Shown: positions 9,306-17,588 of the stretch, one piece after another
How the letters are laid out: every line of letters begins with the position of its first letter
Position numbering within the stretch: position 1 is the stretch's first letter
Source of the DNA: Eudoraea adriatica DSM 19308
GTDB lineage: Bacteria > Bacteroidota > Bacteroidia > Flavobacteriales > Flavobacteriaceae
Length of the DNA stretch: 64,000 nt
Direction: 5' to 3'
Assembly (NCBI RefSeq): GCF_000382125.1
Contig: NZ_KB907547.1
Location: 248,001-312,000 of the forward strand
Position numbers and translations under genes: made by a program
The notes under the pieces: model-generated
The model's database searches: none
What the model saw: the letters and a program-made list of their open reading frames with translations, nothing else
What the model was told of the DNA's origin: nothing

Positions 9306-11183
9306 CTAATCCAGGAGTTTAAAGATATAAGATTCCAGCGGAGCAATCTCCACATTTAATTTACCGATTCCATCAATAACCTTCAACTCTTTCTCTGTTT
9401 TGTCATATAATGCGTCTTTCACCTTAAAAGACCCCTCTTTCAGGCTCCATTCCTGTATAGTCCCCTGTGGTATTTTTAATTCAAAAGAATAGGATTCTTC
9501 GGCATCAAAATTGGAAATGACAATTAGTTTTTCATTTCCGGACCATCGTACATACGAAAGTACTCTGTGGTTATAATTCTCCGTATGCTCTTTGTTGTAA
9601 TAGTGTATATCAGCATACTTACCCATTAATGCCTCGCTGCCAATTGTAAAATTAAGTAACCGTTTGTAAAAATCTCTTAGTTCCTTTTCTTCGGGTAAAA
9701 GCTGACCTCCATCAAACTTTTTATTGTTTACCCACCGTTGATGGTTAGGAACTCCAATATAATCAAATATAGATGTACGGGTAGGACTGCCAAAGCCTGC
9801 ATGTTCTTTCGCGGGCTCACCTACTTCCTGACCAAAATAGATCATAGTTGGTGAAGTGCTAATTGTGGCTGAAACCACCATGGCAGGTTTTCCCTTTTCA
9901 GCATTGCCGGCAAAATCCGGACTGGCAATACGCTGTTCATCATGATTTTCAAGAAAATGCAACATTTGATGTTCTATATCCAGCATTCCTTTTTGTACTA
10001 CCGGAATATGGTCTGTCCAACCGTGACCCTGCATAATATGTTTCAGGCTATCGTAGAATTCCACCTTATCATATAGGTAATCCATTTTGCCTTTATGAAT
10101 ATAAGTCCTGTACAGATTCGGATTATAAACCTCCGCCAGGAGAAAAGCATCAGGGTTTTTCATTTTAATATTGGAGTTCAGATAGCTCCAGAATTCCACA
10201 GGTACCATTTCGGCCATGTCAAAACGAAATCCATCTACCCCCATCTCAAGCCAATACAAGGCAATATCCTTAAATTTTACCCATGAATCCGGGAGGTCCT
10301 TATCAGACCAAAAAGCAAAGTGTGCTTTATAATCCTTTTGGGTGTATTCATCGGGCAGGGTTTCAAAATCATATGAGCCATCCGGTCGTACGCCATAATT
10401 GATTTTCACAGTTTCGTACCAATCATTGAAGTCTGGTTGCGACAGGCGTGAACCATTTCCTGTCCATTTTGCCGGAACCTCATCAAATTTACCATCCGCC
10501 AAAGGGTGTTTTTCACCTCCCAGAGGTAGGTAGCCGTTTTGCCATTCCGGTACTTTGAAGGATCCTTCTGTGATATAATAATAATTATTGTCCTTATCGT
10601 ATTCCAGGGTAGTATCGTCCTTTGCCCCAAACGGATCATGGCCCTCCGGGGTTGATCCGCCTTCGTATTTTCGGGCAACATGATTTGGAACTATGTCGAT
10701 TAAAAGTTTTAATCCCGCATTATGTGTTCGCTCAATCAAAGATCTGAATTCCTCCAGTCTATTTGAAAGGTCATCCGCCAGGTCCGGATTAACATTGTAG
10801 TAATCTTTAACGGCATAGGGAGATCCTGCCCTGCCTTTCACAACATCCGGATCATCATTAGAAATACCAAATGCCGTATAATCAGTTACCAATGCATGAT
10901 GCGGCACCCCCGTATACCATATGTGAGTAACCCCAAGATCTTTGATCTCTCGTAAGGCTTTATCTGTAAAATCAGAAAATTTACCCACTCCATTTTCCCG
11001 GATAGTCCCCCAGGGCTTGTTTGTGGTATTTGTATTTCCAAACAAACGCGTAAATACCTGATATACCACTTCTTTATTTGATTGATTTATGCTATTCATT
11101 TTTTTAATATTTGTTCGTTCTTTTTCCTTAACGCACCCCATAAGTACAAAGCAACTCAATAACACAAAAAAGATCCTTTGCAT
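9306..11183 (-). CDS. GH13 alpha-amylase-family lipoprotein
   Basis: The 625-residue protein has a type II signal peptide with lipobox LMGC (Cys17) followed by charged residues, so it is an envelope lipoprotein that may face the outside. All four GH13 regions are present: DIVPNH (163-168), GFRFDMAE with nucleophile Asp322, LLAEVY with acid/base Glu351, and ENHD with Asp415. A long insert at residues 175-300 follows strand 3, and a C-terminal beta-domain ends the protein. It should cleave alpha-1,4 glucans, playing the SusG-like role. It starts one base after the neighbouring GH13 gene, as the last gene of the maltodextrin operon. Confidence 0.92.
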   Translation of the reverse strand: MQRIFFVLLSCFVLMGCVKEKERTNIKKMNSINQSNKEVVYQVFTRLFGNTNTTNKPWGTIRENGVGKFSDFTDKALREIKDLGVTHIWYTGVPHHALVTDYTAFGISNDDPDVVKGRAGSPYAVKDYYNVNPDLADDLSNRLEEFRSLIERTHNAGLKLLIDIVPNHVARKYEGGSTPEGHDPFGAKDDTTLEYDKDNNYYYITEGSFKVPEWQNGYLPLGGEKHPLADGKFDEVPAKWTGNGSRLSQPDFNDWYETVKINYGVRPDGSYDFETLPDEYTQKDYKAHFAFWSDKDLPDSWVKFKDIALYWLEMGVDGFRFDMAEMVPVEFWSYLNSNIKMKNPDAFLLAEVYNPNLYRTYIHKGKMDYLYDKVEFYDSLKHIMQGHGWTDHIPVVQKGMLDIEHQMLHFLENHDEQRIASPDFAGNAEKGKPAMVVSATISTSPTMIYFGQEVGEPAKEHAGFGSPTRTSIFDYIGVPNHQRWVNNKKFDGGQLLPEEKELRDFYKRLLNFTIGSEALMGKYADIHYYNKEHTENYNHRVLSYVRWSGNEKLIVISNFDAEESYSFELKIPQGTIQEWSLKEGSFKVKDALYDKTEKELKVIDGIGKLNVEIAPLESYIFKLLD

Positions 11184-11184
11184 C

Positions 11185-13074
11185 TTATTCAGATTTTTTG
11201 GTTAATAGTAATACGCCCTTTTCTTTTAATTGCAATTCATTTTTCAAAATTACCTCCTCTGAGCTAAGTACATTTTTAAATCGGGTCCCTATAAGATTCA
11301 TTTCATTGTATCGCTCCAGGTTTAAGGCAAAAGGTTTCTCATTTTTGTTTAGTACAAGCATTACGGTTTCATCCCTGTCCTGCCTGAAAATAATATAAAC
11401 GCCATCTTTCGGAGCAAAGTGAACGGTTTTACCCGAGTGAATTGCTGAACTTTGTTTCCTGTAATTCAGTAATTTTCTTGTAAAATCCTGCATTTCTTTC
11501 TGATCCTTATTGAGGCCTTCGCCCTTAAAGGCGTTTACCAAATCCTTTTCCCATCCGCCCGGAAAGTCAGTCCGGATTAGACCATGATCTCCGGGATTTT
11601 CAGTATTACTAAGCAATACTTCCGTCCCATAATATATTTGAGGTATTCGCGGAGCAGTTAAAATAAATGCGAGTGCCATTTTTGTTTTAACAAAATCTTC
11701 ATTCAACTGGGTAAATAAGCGATCCATGTCATGATTATCTCCAAAAAGCAATATGGAAGAGGGATCGTGGTAAGCAAAATCATTTGCAAGTCCTTTATAT
11801 AATTTTATCCAACCCGAATCCCAGTGCTCTTCTTCATTTAGCGCTTCTATTAATGCGCGTTGTAAGGGAAAATCCATTGTCGTTTTTAGGTTAGATTCAT
11901 AACCATCACTATTACTTACCCCCTGCTGCCAGTAGCGAACCAAAAGAGGGTTATAGGACCACTCCTCCCCAACTATATTGAATTCCGGATATTCGTCCAT
12001 TATTTTACCTGCCCATCTTGACATAAATGCCTTATCGGGATAAGGATAGGTATCCTGCCTTATTCCACCGAGTTTTAAAGTCTCAATCCACCAAATACTA
12101 TTCTGAATAATATAATTTGCCATAAATGTATTCTCTTGGTTTAAATCTGGCATTGAGGGCACAAACCAACCATTATTCATAAGGTCTTTATCGGCCTGTG
12201 AAGCGTAAAGGTCCTGATTAACTGTGCGCTGATGGTTCGTAATCATTGCCGCAGAGCCTTTCTCGTAATCTGATTGATAGTTTATCCAATCTTTAAATGG
12301 TAAATCAGACATCCACCAATGACCGGTCCCGCAATGGTTTGCAACCTGGTCCATTATTAATTTAATGCCATTTTCAGATGCTTTTTTTGAAAGCAACTTA
12401 TATTTCTCAAGATTTCCAAAACGTGGATCCACCTTGTAAAAGTCCGTCATTGCATAGCCATGATACGAAGTCCGGGGCATATCATTGATCAATAGGGGGG
12501 TTGGCCATAAAGCCGTAAAACCCATTTCAGAAATATAATCCAAATGATCGATCATTCCCTGTATATCGCCACCATGCCTGGCGTAATCATCTTTTCTGTC
12601 GATCCTTTTTTCCAGTAATCCGGGGACCACATCTAGTTCAGGATCGCCATTTGCAAATCGATCCGGAGTAATTAGATAAACTACATCCGATGCATTAAAA
12701 CCCAAAAATTCCTTAGAAGACCTTTCTCTTTGGTTTAAAGGATACGAATAAGTAATTTCATTTCCATCCAAAGCAGTAAATACAATTTCCATCCTCCCCG
12801 GAGAAGCAATTTCCGAAATAGAAATATCCATGAATAAATAATTGGGGCTTTCAGCCCTGTGGAAAGCTTCCAGCGTAACACCATTGTATAGAATTGACGG
12901 AGTAGTTGTGCCAATATCCTTGCCATATATCATTAGCTGTACGCTGGAGTTCTTAAATCCTAACCACCAATTCGGAGGCTCTACCCTATCTATCTGAGCG
13001 GTTGAAAAAGTTACTATCAAAAAGAGCATAGCGGTTAAAACAATTGATTTAATCAACCCTCCAATTTTCATCAT
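11185..13074 (-). CDS. GH13 cyclomaltodextrinase/neopullulanase (SusA-like)
   Basis: The 629-residue secreted enzyme has a cleavable signal peptide (to about TFSTAQ, residue 27). An N-terminal beta-domain beginning VEPPNWWLGFKNSSVQLMI is typical of the cyclomaltodextrinase N-domain of Bacteroidota SusA-type enzymes. The GH13 barrel shows MDQVANH (region I), GGIRQD with nucleophile Asp341, IVGEEW with acid/base Glu370, and GDNHD with Asp449. A C-terminal beta-sandwich follows. It probably acts in the periplasm on maltodextrins or cyclodextrins, feeding the maltose phosphorylase encoded 52 bases upstream. Confidence 0.92.
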   Translation of the reverse strand: MMKIGGLIKSIVLTAMLFLIVTFSTAQIDRVEPPNWWLGFKNSSVQLMIYGKDIGTTTPSILYNGVTLEAFHRAESPNYLFMDISISEIASPGRMEIVFTALDGNEITYSYPLNQRERSSKEFLGFNASDVVYLITPDRFANGDPELDVVPGLLEKRIDRKDDYARHGGDIQGMIDHLDYISEMGFTALWPTPLLINDMPRTSYHGYAMTDFYKVDPRFGNLEKYKLLSKKASENGIKLIMDQVANHCGTGHWWMSDLPFKDWINYQSDYEKGSAAMITNHQRTVNQDLYASQADKDLMNNGWFVPSMPDLNQENTFMANYIIQNSIWWIETLKLGGIRQDTYPYPDKAFMSRWAGKIMDEYPEFNIVGEEWSYNPLLVRYWQQGVSNSDGYESNLKTTMDFPLQRALIEALNEEEHWDSGWIKLYKGLANDFAYHDPSSILLFGDNHDMDRLFTQLNEDFVKTKMALAFILTAPRIPQIYYGTEVLLSNTENPGDHGLIRTDFPGGWEKDLVNAFKGEGLNKDQKEMQDFTRKLLNYRKQSSAIHSGKTVHFAPKDGVYIIFRQDRDETVMLVLNKNEKPFALNLERYNEMNLIGTRFKNVLSSEEVILKNELQLKEKGVLLLTKKSE

Positions 13075-13126
13075 AGGTTAATTTCTTGTGAAGCATCATC
13101 CTAATAAAATCATATAGCCTGATCTC

Positions 13127-15442
13127 TTAGATATTTTGAACAATGGTTTCCTGAGATGGTTTTAAGAGAATCCGTTTGTCATTTACACGCAGCGTCATTT
13201 CAGCAGTGCCATTGTATTCAAAACTTGTCTGATTTTCTGTTACGTTTACCTTAATAATACGATTTCTGAAATTTACTTTAAATGAATAGGATTTCCATTG
13301 CTTTGGAATTTTTGGAGCAAAAGAAAGTTTATCATCTTTCATTCGCATTCCTCCAAATCCCTCCACGATACTCATCCAAGTGCCAGCCATAGAAGTTATA
13401 TGCAAACCTTCTTCCACTTCTTTGTTATAATCATCCAGATCCAGTCTGGATGTGCGCAAATAAAATTTATATGCCTGCTCCATCCTTCCCAATTTGGCGG
13501 CCTGAATACTGTGAACACATGGCGACAGAGATGATTCGTGAACTGTAAATGGTTCATAGAAGTCAAAGTGCCTTTCAAGTTCGTCTATGCTAAAATGGTC
13601 TTCGAATAAATAAAACCCTTGTAAGGTATCGGCTTGTTTTATATAAGGGGAACGCAAAATTCTATCCCAGCTCCATTTTTGATTAATTGGCCTTTGGGAA
13701 ACATCAAGATCTTTAACTGTGATAAGTTCTTTATCCAGGAAACCGTCTTGCTGAAGGAAAATTTGCAATTGGTCCGAATAGGGAAAATACAAATTTTGTA
13801 TAATCTCTTTCCATCTGTCCGTCTCCGTTTCAGAAAGTGATGTACGCCCCATAATCCTTGTGTAGTCTTCTATATAGCCCTCTTTTACTTTTTGCAATTG
13901 TTGGAGCGTATATTCCATACACCATTTTGCAAGATAATTTGTATACCAATTATTATTGACGTTATTCTCGTATTCGTTGGGGCCCGTTACTCCCAGAATT
14001 ACGAACTTATTTTTGTCATTTGAAAATGTGGCTCTTTGGCTCCAGAAACGGGAAATCCCTATCAGTACTTCGAGGCCCATTTCTGGTATATAGGAATAGT
14101 CTCCCGTATATCTGAAATAGTTGTATATGGCAAATGCTATTGCTCCATTACGGTGTATTTCTTCAAAAGTAATTTCCCATTCATTGTGACATTCTTCTCC
14201 ATTCATTGTTACCATAGGGTACAAGGCCGCCCCATTGACAAAACCCAGTTTTTTGGCATTCTCAATAGCTTTTTCCAGGTGATTATATCTGTATTGGAGG
14301 AGATTTCTGGCCACAAGGTGATCTTTGGTTGCCATATAAAATGGAATACAATAGGCCTCGGTATCCCAGTAAGTACTACCTCCATATTTCTCTCCGGTAA
14401 AACCTTTCGGGCCAATATTTAGTCTGGAATCTGTTCCCAGGTAAGTTTGATTAAGGTGAAAAATATTAAATCGTATACCCTGTTGCGCTTTTACATCGCC
14501 CTGTATACTAATGTCACTCATCTCCCAGATTTTAGCCCAGGAAGCTATCTGCTTTTCCAACAAATTTTCGAATCCCAGAGAAGTAACAGATTTGAGGGCT
14601 TTTTTTGCGGCATTGACAAGCTCCTCTGGTTTGTGGTCCCTGGAGACGGTGTAGCCACCATATTTATAAAAAGTAACTTCTTCGCCCTTATCCGCAGCAT
14701 GTATATATTTATGCCCTACCCATACTTCTTTGACTTCTTCAGAAACAGCTGCAGGGACTTCTGAACCGGCAGCCGTTAACCGGCACTCCATAAATGTGCA
14801 AATCTCAAAATTCGTTTTCATGGTATGAGCCTCTATAAAGGCTTGTTTCCCTTCAGAACTAACATTGGTAACATTCCAGAATTTGTCGTCCCAATTGCTG
14901 TCCTCGTTCGTAATGCCATTATCTAGATATGGAGTAAATTGAATTTCAGCACTTTTATTTACCGGAGTGATTTTATATTTAATGGCCCCTACTTCATCAA
15001 TATCCAGGCTCAAAAACCTAACCACTTCAATAGCAACAACAATACCATTGGGTAAAGCAGCTGTGAAGTTCCTTTTGTACCAACCCCCCTTCATATTAAG
15101 CTCACGCCTGAAGCCGGTAATATTTGTACAGGTATTAAGATCTAAAGGTTCCTCATCAACGAAAACATTAATCCCAATCCAGTTTGGTGCATTTAATACT
15201 TTGGCAAAATACTCCGGGTAGCCATTTTTCCACCATCCTACCCTTGTTTTATCCGGATAGTATACACCGGCGATATAGCTGCCCTGAAATGTGGGGCCAG
15301 AGTATTGTTCCTCAAAATTTGCACGTTGCCCCATGGCACCATTTCCAATGCTAAAAAGGCTTTCAGAAGATTTAACATCCTCTTTGTTAAACCCTTCTTC
15401 AATTATGGACCATTCGTCTGCTTTAATATATTCTTTATTCAT
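13127..15442 (-). CDS. GH65 glycoside phosphorylase, probable maltose phosphorylase
   Basis: This 771-residue cytoplasmic enzyme (no signal peptide) has the GH65 layout: an N-terminal beta-sandwich to about residue 270, an (alpha/alpha)6 barrel, and a C-terminal sheet. The catalytic acid is Glu490 in VTGPNEYENNVNNNWY. The substrate-binding KYGGSTYWDTEAY lies at 352-364, and GEECHNEWEITFEEIHRN at 415-432. That last segment is, as I recall it, characteristic of maltose phosphorylases rather than trehalose or kojibiose phosphorylases. The reaction would be maltose plus phosphate to glucose and beta-glucose 1-phosphate. The next gene, a beta-phosphoglucomutase, consumes that product, which strongly supports the call. 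Confidence 0.92.
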   Translation of the reverse strand: MNKEYIKADEWSIIEEGFNKEDVKSSESLFSIGNGAMGQRANFEEQYSGPTFQGSYIAGVYYPDKTRVGWWKNGYPEYFAKVLNAPNWIGINVFVDEEPLDLNTCTNITGFRRELNMKGGWYKRNFTAALPNGIVVAIEVVRFLSLDIDEVGAIKYKITPVNKSAEIQFTPYLDNGITNEDSNWDDKFWNVTNVSSEGKQAFIEAHTMKTNFEICTFMECRLTAAGSEVPAAVSEEVKEVWVGHKYIHAADKGEEVTFYKYGGYTVSRDHKPEELVNAAKKALKSVTSLGFENLLEKQIASWAKIWEMSDISIQGDVKAQQGIRFNIFHLNQTYLGTDSRLNIGPKGFTGEKYGGSTYWDTEAYCIPFYMATKDHLVARNLLQYRYNHLEKAIENAKKLGFVNGAALYPMVTMNGEECHNEWEITFEEIHRNGAIAFAIYNYFRYTGDYSYIPEMGLEVLIGISRFWSQRATFSNDKNKFVILGVTGPNEYENNVNNNWYTNYLAKWCMEYTLQQLQKVKEGYIEDYTRIMGRTSLSETETDRWKEIIQNLYFPYSDQLQIFLQQDGFLDKELITVKDLDVSQRPINQKWSWDRILRSPYIKQADTLQGFYLFEDHFSIDELERHFDFYEPFTVHESSLSPCVHSIQAAKLGRMEQAYKFYLRTSRLDLDDYNKEVEEGLHITSMAGTWMSIVEGFGGMRMKDDKLSFAPKIPKQWKSYSFKVNFRNRIIKVNVTENQTSFEYNGTAEMTLRVNDKRILLKPSQETIVQNI

Positions 15443-15511
15443 TTTCTAAATCGTTACTTTATTTAAGGATTGAAAAATAGGGAATTAGGTAGAATTTGCC
15501 GGATAAATATC

Positions 15512-16198
15512 TTAATTTTTGCTCTCAAGCAGCAATATAAGGTCATCCAAAAACTTTACATCTATTTCGGTGAAGTTGTTAAAGCCATGGTCAGCATCAG
15601 ACAAAATTTTAACATCTCCAATTCCAATACTTTCCATGCCCGCAATATTTGCAGCCTCTATTCCTGCCAATGCATCCTCAAAAACAACACAATTTTCGGG
15701 TTCGGCTCCTATTTTTTTTGCCGCTATTAAAAAGACTTCTGGATCTGGTTTAGCCTTTGTAACCTGAGTTCCATCTACAATTGCATCAAAATAAGACATT
15801 AGCGCAACCTTTTCCAAAATAGAAACAGCATTTTTACTTGCAGATCCCAAAGCCATCGGTATTCCCTTATCCTTTATATAATCCAGGACTTTAGTCACAT
15901 CCGGAAGTATTTCTTTCTTATCCATTTTGGAAATATATTTCAAATAGTCTTCATTTTTTTCCTCCAGCCATCTGTCGAATTGCTCTTTTGAAACGGTAAT
16001 ATTACCCATTTCCAATAGAAGCTCCAGACATCTTTTACGGCTAACCCCTTTAAATTTCTCATTATCTGCTTCGGTGAACTCTATGCCCAGTTCATTGGCC
16101 AGATTTTTCCAGGCCAGATAATGGTATTTCGCGGTATCCACAATTACTCCGTCTAAATCGAATATAAATCCGGCTTTTTTCATTTTGCTTTTAATCAT
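15512..16198 (-). CDS. pgmB: Beta-phosphoglucomutase
   Basis: The 228-residue HAD-superfamily enzyme has motif I FDLDGVIVDTAKYH (Asp14 nucleophile, Asp16 general acid/base) with the beta-PGM TAKYHYLAW helix. It also has the cap segment KGVSRKRCLELLLEMG, motif II LGSASKN, Lys in KAKPDPEVF, and the acidic VVFEDALAGIEAA. It converts beta-glucose 1-phosphate to glucose 6-phosphate, completing the maltose phosphorylase route. The chosen start gives an ATGA overlap with the lacI-type gene upstream; a second Met five codons in (16183) is an alternative start. Confidence 0.93.
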   Translation of the reverse strand: MIKSKMKKAGFIFDLDGVIVDTAKYHYLAWKNLANELGIEFTEADNEKFKGVSRKRCLELLLEMGNITVSKEQFDRWLEEKNEDYLKYISKMDKKEILPDVTKVLDYIKDKGIPMALGSASKNAVSILEKVALMSYFDAIVDGTQVTKAKPDPEVFLIAAKKIGAEPENCVVFEDALAGIEAANIAGMESIGIGDVKILSDADHGFNNFTEIDVKFLDDLILLLESKN

Positions 16199-17232
16199 TT
16201 TATTTGGTTGATTGTAGATTCTCTTTCAATCAGCGTTGCTTCAATAACTGCTGTTTTAAAGCTTTCTACTTGCTGAATTTCATCATCCCGCTCTATTTTC
16301 TCTATTAGCATTTTAGCAGCTACCTTACCCATTTGTTCTCCATGTTGGGCAATAGAGGTAAGTGCAGGATTAGCCAATTTTGAAAGAATGCCGTCTGTAA
16401 AACCAATAAAGGCGATATCTTCCGGGATTTTCTTTCCATTTCCTTGGGCAATTCGCATAGCTCTGACCGCAAAAATTTCATTCACACATAAAACCGCATC
16501 CATAATGGTTGAAGCAAAGAAAGCCTCACTCTTTTTTTCATCTTCGAATTGATAGGGTAGACGCAAAATTAAATTTTCATCCAACTCCAGATCATGGTCT
16601 TTCAAAGCCTTGTAATAACCTTGAGCCCTTTTTTCACTGACATTCAGATAGCTTTCTGTCGTTATCAGGGCTATTCGTTTTCTCCCATTTTCTATTAGTT
16701 TTTTGGTAGCCATGTAAGAGGCCTCAAAATCATTAATCACTACCTTATCACAAACCACTTCATCGGCAACCCTGTCAAAAAGAACCAGAGGCATTCCCTG
16801 ATCAATTATTTCCATTAAATGATGAAAGTCTTTTTTTTGCTGTGTTTCTGCGGACAAAGCCAATATAAAGCCATCAATGCTTCCGTTCGCCAGCATTTCC
16901 ATATTGATCACTTCCTTTTCAAAAGATTCATCAGACACACATGCAATAACATTATAACCTTTGGTGTCTGCATATTGCTCAATTCCTCTGAAAACAGTAG
17001 TAAAAAAATGGTGAACTATATCAGGTATTATTACTCCAATATTTCTGGTGCGCTTATTTTTAAGGCTAAGCGCTATATTGTTAGGCTTGTAGTGGTAAAG
17101 TTTAGCAAACGCCTGAATCTTCTCAGTAGTATCCTTGCTAATTTCTTTGCTGTTTTTCAGAGCCTTGGAAACCGTTGAAATGGATACTTCCAATTCCCTG
17201 GCAATTTGCTTAAGAGTAATTTTTTTTTTCAA
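16195..17232 (-). CDS. LacI-family transcriptional regulator
   Basis: The 345-residue protein begins with a LacI helix-turn-helix (ITLKQIARELEVSISTVSKALKNS, residues 4-27) and a hinge helix with NNIALSLKNKRTRNIGVIIP. A periplasmic-binding-like effector domain follows, with FTTVFRGIEQYA and PEDIAFIGFTDG. It heads the maltodextrin operon and is divergent from susC, so it is the natural regulator of both directions. A fitting CG-centred operator lies at 17477-17492 in the shared gap. The inducer is probably maltose or a related sugar; that is inference from neighbours. Confidence 0.93.
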   Translation of the reverse strand: MKKKITLKQIARELEVSISTVSKALKNSKEISKDTTEKIQAFAKLYHYKPNNIALSLKNKRTRNIGVIIPDIVHHFFTTVFRGIEQYADTKGYNVIACVSDESFEKEVINMEMLANGSIDGFILALSAETQQKKDFHHLMEIIDQGMPLVLFDRVADEVVCDKVVINDFEASYMATKKLIENGRKRIALITTESYLNVSEKRAQGYYKALKDHDLELDENLILRLPYQFEDEKKSEAFFASTIMDAVLCVNEIFAVRAMRIAQGNGKKIPEDIAFIGFTDGILSKLANPALTSIAQHGEQMGKVAAKMLIEKIERDDEIQQVESFKTAVIEATLIERESTINQIK

Positions 17233-17353
17233 AAGTCAAAAATTGAAAGTCGCGTAAATATTAAAGTAACCAATTTCCAGATAACTTATAAATATATCCT
17301 TTTTTTAACATATTAAAAGCCCCAAAACCATGTAAGTAAAGAACATTAAAACC

Positions 17354-17381
17354 TTGTGGAATAAAAAAAGTCTTATATTTG
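17354..17381 (+). promoter_or_regulatory. Promoter of susC (TTG-N17-TATATTTG)
   Basis: TTG at 17354-17356 is followed after 17 bases by TATATTTG at 17374-17381, an exact match to the Bacteroidota consensus TTG-N17-23-TAnnTTTG. Transcription would begin near 17388, giving a leader of about 200 bases before the susC ATG at 17589. The leader contains the LacI-type operator and the TGTTrACA motifs. Confidence 0.65.
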
Positions 17382-17476
17382 TTCCGTTATTGACAAAAAT
17401 TGAACCTGTTAAATAAGGATATCAGAATTTTGCCAATTCTATATTATCATACTCATATATTTCAAAAGTTATCAAC

Positions 17477-17492
17477 ACGAAACCGTTTTCGT
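17477..17492. promoter_or_regulatory. LacI-family operator
   Basis: ACGAAACCGTTTTCGT is a 16-bp CG-centred inverted repeat with a single mismatched pair, the form expected of LacI/GalR operators (compare the CcpA cre pattern GAAAnCGnTTTC). It lies between the LacI gene and susC, about 90-100 bases downstream of the predicted susC start point and 245 bases upstream of the regulator gene. Confidence 0.6.
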
Positions 17493-17527
17493 TGTTAACA
17501 TATGTTGACAAGAGTGTGGTGTTAACA
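17493..17527. repeat. Three TGTTrACA motifs between operator and susC
   Basis: TGTTAACA occurs at 17493-17500 and 17520-17527, with a one-base variant TGTTGACA at 17503-17510. The first two, with TA between them, also form an 18-bp near-palindrome (one mismatched pair) directly abutting the LacI operator. The spacing from first to third copy is 27 bases. The variant contains TTGACA, so part of it might serve as a -33 element; I see no matching -7 box at the right distance. Confidence 0.5.
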
Positions 17528-17588
17528 ATTATTTTACATAGGTTTAACCTTTGGTGCTAAAATTAACTAAACTCAAAATTAACTTTTT

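Noticed and set aside
10406-10681. 91-residue minus-strand frame inside the GH13 gene
   Set aside because: It is in another frame of a strongly conserved amylase and shows no protein-like motif.
14036-14422. 128-residue plus-strand frame opposite the maltose phosphorylase gene
   Set aside because: The minus-strand gene is unbroken and carries the catalytic Glu490 segment; the plus frame has no domain.
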